From an uncultured Collinsella sp. (lineage in GTDB: Bacteria > Actinomycetota > Coriobacteriia > Coriobacteriales > Coriobacteriaceae), in the NCBI GenBank assembly GCA_959020035.1, contig CAUEQX010000075.1, forward strand, positions 1 to 9,101: a stretch of 9,101 nt of DNA, given 5' to 3'. The position numbers were made by a program, and so were the translations under genes. Shown here piece by piece: positions 4,749 through 9,101 of the stretch (within the stretch, counting starts at the first letter, position 1; each line of letters starts with the position of its first letter). The notes below the pieces were generated by a model, which was not told where the DNA came from, searched no databases, and saw only the letters and a list, made by a program, of their open reading frames with translations.

Positions 4749-5708
4749 ATGGGTTTCACGATTCTTGGAACAGGTTCGGCACTTCCTGAGCGCAGTGTTT
4801 CCAATGACGAGCTGTCTGAGTTCCTCGATACCTCGGATGAGTGGATTTTTACTCGCACAGGTATCAAGAGCCGCCACGTTTGCACCACCGAGTCACTTGA
4901 CGACCTTGCCGTAGCGGCGAGCGAGCGGGCACTCCAGGTGTCCGGAATCGACGCGAGCCAGCTGGATCTGATCGTCTGCTCGACGACGACGGGTGACCAC
5001 CTTGTTCCCGCTGAGGCGTGTGCCGTTGCTGAGCGACTAGGCGCGACGTGCCCTGCCTTCGATGTCTCGGCGGCTTGTGCCGGCTTCGTATTTGCGCTCG
5101 ATGTCGCCGAGGGCTATATCGCCCGCAGCCGTGCCGAGCGTGTGCTTGTTGTTGCTGCCGAGCAGATGACGCGCGCGCTCGACTGGACCGACCGTGCCAC
5201 CTGCGTGCTTTTTGGCGATGGGGCAGGCGCCGCAGTGATTGAAGCTGGGGGAGACAACCCCCTTGCCGTTGAGCTTTCGACGGCGCCCGACGTCGAGACG
5301 TTGCGCGTTCCCGGTCTGGTCGGTACCTCGCCGTTTAAGGCTTCCGCAGATAGCGCGAGCGTGCTGTCCATGAATGGCCGCCGCGTGTTCAAGTTCGGCG
5401 TCAACGCCATCTGCGACACGGTCCATAAGCTTGCGATCGATGCGGGCATTTTGGTCGAAGACATCGATCATTTTGTATTCCATCAGGCTAACGAACGAAT
5501 CCTGAGCCAGGCGGTCAAGCGCCTGGGCGTGCCGGACGAGCGCGTGGTTCGCACGTTGCGCGAGACCGGCAACATTTCGAGCGCATGCATTCCGCTTGCC
5601 CTCGACCGGCTGGCAAACGCCGGTGCACTTCACACAGGCGACACCATCGCCTTGGTTGGATTTGGCGCCGGTCTGGATATAGGTGGTTATCTGCTTCGTT
5701 GGAAGTAG
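4749..5708 (+). CDS. fabH: 3-oxoacyl-ACP synthase III (KAS III)
   Basis: Starts fatty acid synthesis by condensing an acyl-CoA primer with malonyl-ACP. The 319 residues match E. coli FabH (317). The thiolase fold carries the complete Cys-His-Asn triad: Cys110 in DVSAACAGF, His245 in FVFHQAN and Asn275 in RETGNISSA. The N-terminal TSDEWIFTRTGI (28-39) is also typical. The glycine-rich loop near the end reads GFGAGL (304-309), where E. coli-type enzymes have GGG; as I recall, mycobacterial FabH has the same alanine variant, so it need not impair activity. Primer preference (acetyl or branched) cannot be told from the sequence. It is the first gene of the fab operon, downstream of the paired operator-like sites, and 51 bp separate it from acpP. 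Confidence 0.96.
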   Translation: MGFTILGTGSALPERSVSNDELSEFLDTSDEWIFTRTGIKSRHVCTTESLDDLAVAASERALQVSGIDASQLDLIVCSTTTGDHLVPAEACAVAERLGATCPAFDVSAACAGFVFALDVAEGYIARSRAERVLVVAAEQMTRALDWTDRATCVLFGDGAGAAVIEAGGDNPLAVELSTAPDVETLRVPGLVGTSPFKASADSASVLSMNGRRVFKFGVNAICDTVHKLAIDAGILVEDIDHFVFHQANERILSQAVKRLGVPDERVVRTLRETGNISSACIPLALDRLANAGALHTGDTIALVGFGAGLDIGGYLLRWK

Positions 5709-5729
5709 TCGCACATAGGAAATAAAAAC

Positions 5730-5739
5730 GCCCTAGGGC
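5730..5739. promoter_or_regulatory. 10-bp perfect palindrome in the fabH-acpP gap
   Basis: GCCCTAGGGC lies midway in the 51-bp gap, just after an A-rich run (AATAAAAAC, 5721-5729) and 6 nt before the acpP ribosome-binding site AAAGGAG (5746-5752). It has no loop, so it is unlikely to fold as a hairpin on one strand; it could be a protein site or chance. Confidence 0.2.
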
Positions 5740-5759
5740 ACAACCAAAGGAGAACTACC

Positions 5760-5996
5760 ATGGCAGATCAGAAGACCTTTGAGCGCGTTTGCGACGTTAT
5801 CCGCGAGACCGCCGGTCTTGACGATGTCGAGATGAAGCCCGAGTCCACGCTCGAGGAGATTGGTCTCGACAGCCTGGGCACCGTCGAGATCCTCGTTGCC
5901 GTCGAGGACGAGTTTGGCATCCAGCTCGATACCGAGGAGAACCCCAAGACGGTCGGCGAGTTCGCCGATACGGTCGAGGCGGCATTGGAGAAGTAG
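5760..5996 (+). CDS. acpP: Acyl carrier protein
   Basis: Carries growing acyl chains as thioesters on a 4'-phosphopantetheine arm. The 78 residues are the normal length and strongly acidic. The attachment site is Ser38 in IGLDSLGTVEIL (34-45); the residue after DSL is Gly where E. coli has Asp. Helix III/IV sequences (EFGIQLDTEENPKTVGEFADTVEAAL) match the family. The ribosome-binding site AAAGGAG is 7 nt upstream of the ATG. Its position between fabH and fabK supports the fatty acid role over a secondary-metabolite carrier. Its stop lies just 2 nt before the fabK start, so fabK's ribosome-binding site is inside the end of acpP. Confidence 0.97.
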   Translation: MADQKTFERVCDVIRETAGLDDVEMKPESTLEEIGLDSLGTVEILVAVEDEFGIQLDTEENPKTVGEFADTVEAALEK

Positions 5997-5998
5997 AG

Positions 5999-6943
5999 AT
6001 GCTCAAGACTCCTCTCTGCGATCTGCTCGGCATCGAAAAGCCCGTGTTCCAGGGCGGTATGGCCTGGATTGCCGATGCCTCGCTGGCGTCCGCAGTGTCC
6101 GAGGCGGGTGGCTTAGGCATCATCGCGGCCATGAATGCCGACGCCGACTGGCTTCGCGACCAGATTCACGAGCTGCGCGCCAGGACGGATAAGCCCTTTG
6201 GCGTCAACGTCATGCTCATGAGCCCGTTTGCCGACGAGGTTGCACAGGTCGTGATTGACGAGCGAGTGCCGGTCGTCGTGACGGGCGCCGGCAATCCCGC
6301 CAAGTACATGAAGGCGTGGAACGAGGCGGGCATCAAGGTCATCCCGGTCGTTGCCTCGGTGGCGCTGGCGCGCCTCGTGGCACGTCGTGGAGCCACGGCG
6401 GTTGTTGCCGAGGGTACCGAATCGGGCGGCCATATTGGCGAGACCTCGACGATGGCACTGGTGCCGCAGGTCGTCGATGCGGTTGACATTCCCGTCGTGG
6501 CCGCCGGCGGTATTGCCGACGGCCGCGGCGTGGCGGCCGCCTTTATGCTGGGCGCCGAAGGCGTGCAAGTGGGTACGCGCTTTCTGGTCGCAGACGAGTG
6601 CACCGTCTCGGAGCAGTACAAAGAGATGGTCCTGAAGGCCAACGACACTTCGACGCGTGCGACCGGTCGCTCGACGGGACATCCAGTGCGCGCCCTCAAG
6701 AGCCCCTTCACCAACGCCTATGCCAAGAGCGAGGGTTCCGGCGCGAGTGCCGAGGAGCTCGGTGCTATGGGAACCGGTGCGCTGCGTAAGGCCGCCAAGG
6801 ACGGCAACTACGAAGAGGGTTCGTTTTTGTGTGGACAGATTGCCGGCATGGTCAACGAGCGCCAGAGCGCACGCGAAATCGTTGACGACCTGGTCGATGG
6901 CGCCGAGCACGTCCTGAAGGGTGCGTGCGCATGGGTGGCGTAG
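5999..6943 (+). CDS. fabK: Enoyl-ACP reductase II (FMN-dependent, FabK type)
   Basis: Reduces the trans-2-enoyl-ACP in the last step of each elongation cycle, using FMN and NAD(P)H. The 314 residues match FabK of Streptococcus and Clostridium. The TIM-barrel of the nitronate monooxygenase/FabK family shows PVFQGGMAWIADASLA (15-30), AGGLGIIAAMNA (36-47), GVNVMLMSP (68-76), ESGGHIG with the catalytic-type His145 (141-147), and the phosphate-binding AAGGIADGRGVAAAFMLGA (168-186). VGTRFLVADEC (191-201) follows. The fab-operon context separates it from nitronate monooxygenase, which shares the fold. GGAG at 5987-5990 within acpP serves as ribosome-binding site, 8 nt before the ATG. As no FabI-like reductase is in the cluster, this is likely the main enoyl reductase, a class known to be insensitive to triclosan. 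Its end overlaps fabD. Confidence 0.95.
   Translation: MLKTPLCDLLGIEKPVFQGGMAWIADASLASAVSEAGGLGIIAAMNADADWLRDQIHELRARTDKPFGVNVMLMSPFADEVAQVVIDERVPVVVTGAGNPAKYMKAWNEAGIKVIPVVASVALARLVARRGATAVVAEGTESGGHIGETSTMALVPQVVDAVDIPVVAAGGIADGRGVAAAFMLGAEGVQVGTRFLVADECTVSEQYKEMVLKANDTSTRATGRSTGHPVRALKSPFTNAYAKSEGSGASAEELGAMGTGALRKAAKDGNYEEGSFLCGQIAGMVNERQSAREIVDDLVDGAEHVLKGACAWVA
6916..6921 (+). promoter_or_regulatory. Shine-Dalgarno site deciding the fabD start
   Basis: GAAGGG inside the end of fabK lies 9 nt before ATG 6931 and only 3 nt before the alternative GTG at 6925, which favours the ATG. Either start overlaps the fabK stop. Confidence 0.55.
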
Positions 6944-7857
6944 CGTTTTTGTTTGCCGGCCAGGGTGCCCAGCACCCCGCGATGGGCGTCGACTTGATCG
7001 AGACATCGCCGGCGGCTGCCGAGGTGTTCGCCATTGCCGATGAGGTGCGCCCGGGGACGAGCGAGCAGTGCCGGAGCGCCTCCAAGGAGGAGCTCTCGCA
7101 GACCGAGAACACGCAGCCTTGCGTGTTCGTGCACGACTTGGCTGTCGCCGTCGCCCTGCGCGAGCGCGGCGTGGTGCCTGCCGCCTGTGCGGGATTCTCG
7201 CTGGGCGAGGTCGCTGCACTCACCTTTGCGGGGGCGTTCGATACGCGAGCGGGCTTTGGGCTTGTGTGCGAGCGCGCGGCGCTGATGGCCGCGGCTGCCG
7301 AGCGCCATCCGGGCGGCATGCGCGCCGTCATCAAGCTCGATGCGGCGCAAGTCGAGGGCCTGGCAAAACAGGCCGGCGTGGACTGCTGGCCAGTCAACTA
7401 CAACAGCCCCCAGCAGACGGTTGTGGCCGGAGCGCCCGATGCGCTGCAGACCCTCGACGTCCTAGTAAAAGAGGCTGGCGGCCGCGCCATGAAGGTCGCG
7501 GTGTCGGGTGCATTTCATAGCCCCTATATGGGCGAGGCGGCCTGTGGCCTTGCCGCATATATTGAGGCCGGTCACGCGCCGTCCCCGTTGCTCATTCCTG
7601 TTTTGGCAAATATGACAGCGGCGCCCTATCCGGCGGACCCCCAGACGGCATCGGAGGTGCTGGCCAACCAGGTGAGTCATGCCGTGCGCTGGGTCGACAC
7701 GCTGCATGCTCTGCAGGATCAAGGCATCGACACATTTATTGAGGTCGGCCCCGGCAAAACGCTGTCCGGCCTGGTCAAGCGTACGTTGAGCGACGTTCGT
7801 GTGTATTCGTGCGAGACGGCCGAGCAAGTCGCAGCTATTGCCGACGAGCTCGCATAG
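6931..7857 (+). CDS. fabD: Malonyl-CoA:ACP transacylase
   Basis: Transfers malonate from CoA to acyl carrier protein, providing the two-carbon donor for FabH and FabF. From ATG 6931 the product is 308 residues, equal to E. coli FabD (309). Motifs: FAGQGAQ (8-14); the nucleophile Ser90 in GFSLGE (88-93), with Phe where E. coli has His; Arg115 in CERAALM, the malonate-carboxylate binder; His196 in GAFHSPYM (193-200), the catalytic base; and EVGPGKTLSGLVKR (271-284). The ATG overlaps the last 13 nt of fabK, so translation is probably coupled. GTG 6925 would add two residues. fabG follows after 30 bp. Confidence 0.96.
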   Translation: MGGVAFLFAGQGAQHPAMGVDLIETSPAAAEVFAIADEVRPGTSEQCRSASKEELSQTENTQPCVFVHDLAVAVALRERGVVPAACAGFSLGEVAALTFAGAFDTRAGFGLVCERAALMAAAAERHPGGMRAVIKLDAAQVEGLAKQAGVDCWPVNYNSPQQTVVAGAPDALQTLDVLVKEAGGRAMKVAVSGAFHSPYMGEAACGLAAYIEAGHAPSPLLIPVLANMTAAPYPADPQTASEVLANQVSHAVRWVDTLHALQDQGIDTFIEVGPGKTLSGLVKRTLSDVRVYSCETAEQVAAIADELA

Positions 7858-7887
7858 TCCACAGGGCTGTAACCCGAAAGGAATGAC

Positions 7888-8661
7888 ATGGGCAACTTGA
7901 ACAATGGCGCGCTCGAGCGCAACGACTCACGTCGCGTGGCACTGGTCACGGGCGGCTCGCGGGGTATCGGCCGCGCCTGCGCTATCGGTCTGGCGGAGGA
8001 CGGCTTTGATATCGCCGTCGTCTATGCCGGCAGCGTCGATGCGGCGCGCGAGACGTGCGAAGCCTGCGAGGCCGCTGGTGCCACAGCTCGCGCATATCAA
8101 TGCGACGTGGCCGATCCCGCTGCCGTCAACGCGTGCGTGGAAGCGGTCCTCAACGACTTTGGCTCCATTTGGGCGCTCGTCAACAACGCTGGCATCACCC
8201 GCGATGGCCTGCTCATGCGTATGGGTGATGACGCCTTCGATCGCGTGCTCGATGTCAATCTTAAAGGAACGTTTAACACGACGCGCGCGCTCACCAAGTC
8301 CTTTATGCGCCAGCGCGGCGGCTGCGTCGTCAACATGAGCTCGGTTGTGGGCCTGATGGGCAATGCCGGGCAGGTCAACTACGCTGCCTCCAAGGCGGGC
8401 GTGATGGGCCTGGCCAAGGCGGTGGCGCGCGAGCTTGCGCCCCGCGGTGTACGAGTGAACGCGGTCGCCCCCGGGTTTGTCGAGACAGATATGACGGCAA
8501 AGCTCTCGGAGAAGGTGCGTACGGTAACCGAGGAGCAGATTCCCCTTAAGCGTATGGCGCAGCCCGAAGAGGTGGCCGGTGTGGTGCGATTTTTAGTGAA
8601 CGATGCAGCTGCCTACATTACGGGCGAAGTTGTACGCGTCGACGGCGGAATGGCGATGTAG
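7888..8661 (+). CDS. fabG: 3-oxoacyl-ACP reductase
   Basis: NADPH-dependent reduction of 3-oxoacyl-ACP to 3-hydroxyacyl-ACP, the first reduction of each cycle. The 257-residue short-chain dehydrogenase shows the cofactor motif TGGSRGIG (21-28), CDVAD (72-76), NNAG (99-102) and the tetrad Asn124, Ser152, Tyr165 and Lys169. The block SVVGLMGNAGQVNYAASKAG and PGFVETDMT (195-203) are FabG-like. Before the first strand lies a polar stretch of about 15 residues (MGNLNNGALERNDSR), longer than in E. coli FabG. No better in-frame start lies downstream before the core, and AAAGGA (7877-7882) sits 5 nt before this ATG, so the extension seems real. It lies 36 bp before fabF. Operon context supports FabG over another dehydrogenase. 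Confidence 0.95.
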   Translation: MGNLNNGALERNDSRRVALVTGGSRGIGRACAIGLAEDGFDIAVVYAGSVDAARETCEACEAAGATARAYQCDVADPAAVNACVEAVLNDFGSIWALVNNAGITRDGLLMRMGDDAFDRVLDVNLKGTFNTTRALTKSFMRQRGGCVVNMSSVVGLMGNAGQVNYAASKAGVMGLAKAVARELAPRGVRVNAVAPGFVETDMTAKLSEKVRTVTEEQIPLKRMAQPEEVAGVVRFLVNDAAAYITGEVVRVDGGMAM

Positions 8662-8689
8662 AAACCAGGGCCGAAGAACGGCTTGGATG

Positions 8690-8694
8690 AGGAG
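8690..8694 (+). promoter_or_regulatory. Shine-Dalgarno site deciding the fabF start
   Basis: AGGAG is 6 nt before ATG 8701 and only 3 nt before the adjacent ATG at 8698. The second ATG of the pair is therefore preferred; the difference is one methionine. Confidence 0.55.
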
Positions 8695-8700
8695 ACCATG

Positions 8701-9101
8701 ATGGAACAGAGAGTTGCAATCACCGGTATCGGTGCCGTGTCGCCGCTCGGCAACACCGCGCTTGCCACCTGGGCGGCCATGTGCGCCGGCACGTGCGGCA
8801 TCGGCCCGATCACGCACTTCGATACCGATGCGTTTGCCGTCAAGGTGGCAGCCGAGGTCAAGGGCTTTGACGGCAACGAGTACTTTGGCAAGCGTGACGC
8901 CAAGCATCTCGACCCCTGCGTTCAGTTTGCGATGGCGGCTTCGGACGAAGCCATGCACGATGCGGGCTTTGATGTCGAAGGCGCCATCGATCGCGAGCGC
9001 CTGGGCGTCTACGTGGGCTCGGGCGTGGGCGGCATGACGACGCTCGTCGACAACGTCCATACGATTGCCGAACGTGGGCCCCGCCGCGCATCGCCCTATA
9101 T
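8701..9101 (+). CDS. fabF: 3-oxoacyl-ACP synthase II, N-terminal part (cut by window end)
   Basis: Condensing enzyme that elongates acyl-ACP with malonyl-ACP. About 133 codons are in view, running off the window. The start RVAITGIGAVSPLGNTALATWAAMCAG, then ITHFDTDAFAVKVAAEVKGF, and further on VYVGSGVGGMTTLVDNVHT and GPRRASPY align along their length with E. coli FabF as I recall it (RVVVTGLG...[40 protein letters not shown]). The catalytic Cys and two His lie beyond the window, so activity cannot be judged here. KAS II (FabF) is preferred over KAS I (FabB) because of this match and the gene order. The reading frame is open to the last base. Confidence 0.93.
   Translation, partial: MEQRVAITGIGAVSPLGNTALATWAAMCAGTCGIGPITHFDTDAFAVKVAAEVKGFDGNEYFGKRDAKHLDPCVQFAMAASDEAMHDAGFDVEGAIDRERLGVYVGSGVGGMTTLVDNVHTIAERGPRRASPY

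Noticed and set aside
6113..7219. Minus-strand 368-codon frame across fabK and fabD
   Set aside because: Composition is Arg/His/Ala-rich, typical of an antisense GC-rich shadow; it spans two real genes on the other strand.

Overview
This window looks like a chromosomal housekeeping region from a GC-rich Gram-positive bacterium. It best fits a class Coriobacteriia actinobacterium such as Collinsella. The grounds are the G/C-biased third codon positions, strong Shine-Dalgarno sites, an actinobacterial-type TAnnnT -10 element, and a Firmicute-like type II fatty acid cluster using FabK. The taxon is an inference from style and gene content, not from an alignment.

Layout. Positions 1-145 hold no recognisable gene: a probable rho-independent terminator (about 55-90) closes an upstream unit outside the window. 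A clean promoter (TTGACG, 17 bp, TATCCT; 146-174) then drives a str-type operon: rpsL (TTG start), rpsG, fusA and rpsJ (TTG start). It ends in a very strong terminator (3702-3742). tuf, which often follows fusA, is absent. The S10-operon genes that usually follow rpsJ (rplC, rplD and so on) are also absent, so rpsJ is the last gene of the unit.

birA (biotin-protein ligase without a DNA-binding domain) lies on the minus strand at 3796-4572. It is transcribed convergently with rpsJ and divergently from a fatty acid synthesis (FAS II) operon: fabH, acpP, fabK, fabD, fabG and fabF, the last cut by the window end. The 176-bp birA-fabH intergenic region carries two copies of a 16-bp near-palindrome, TGT-n2-AC-n2-GT-n2-ACA, 48 bp apart. 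They are good candidates for the operator of an unidentified fatty acid regulator.

How the genes work together. The first block makes S12, S7, S10 and elongation factor G for translation. In the second, FabD loads malonate on the acyl carrier protein and FabH starts chains. FabF elongates, FabG does the keto reduction and FabK the enoyl reduction. The dehydratase (FabZ) and acetyl-CoA carboxylase are not in view and may follow fabF. BirA would biotinylate the carboxylase carrier protein, which explains its position. I found no mobile element, CRISPR array, tRNA or rRNA, and no convincing novel multi-gene system. The points of interest are regulatory sites, intergenic RNA hairpins, synteny breaks and a few residue variants, notably Arg88 in S12.
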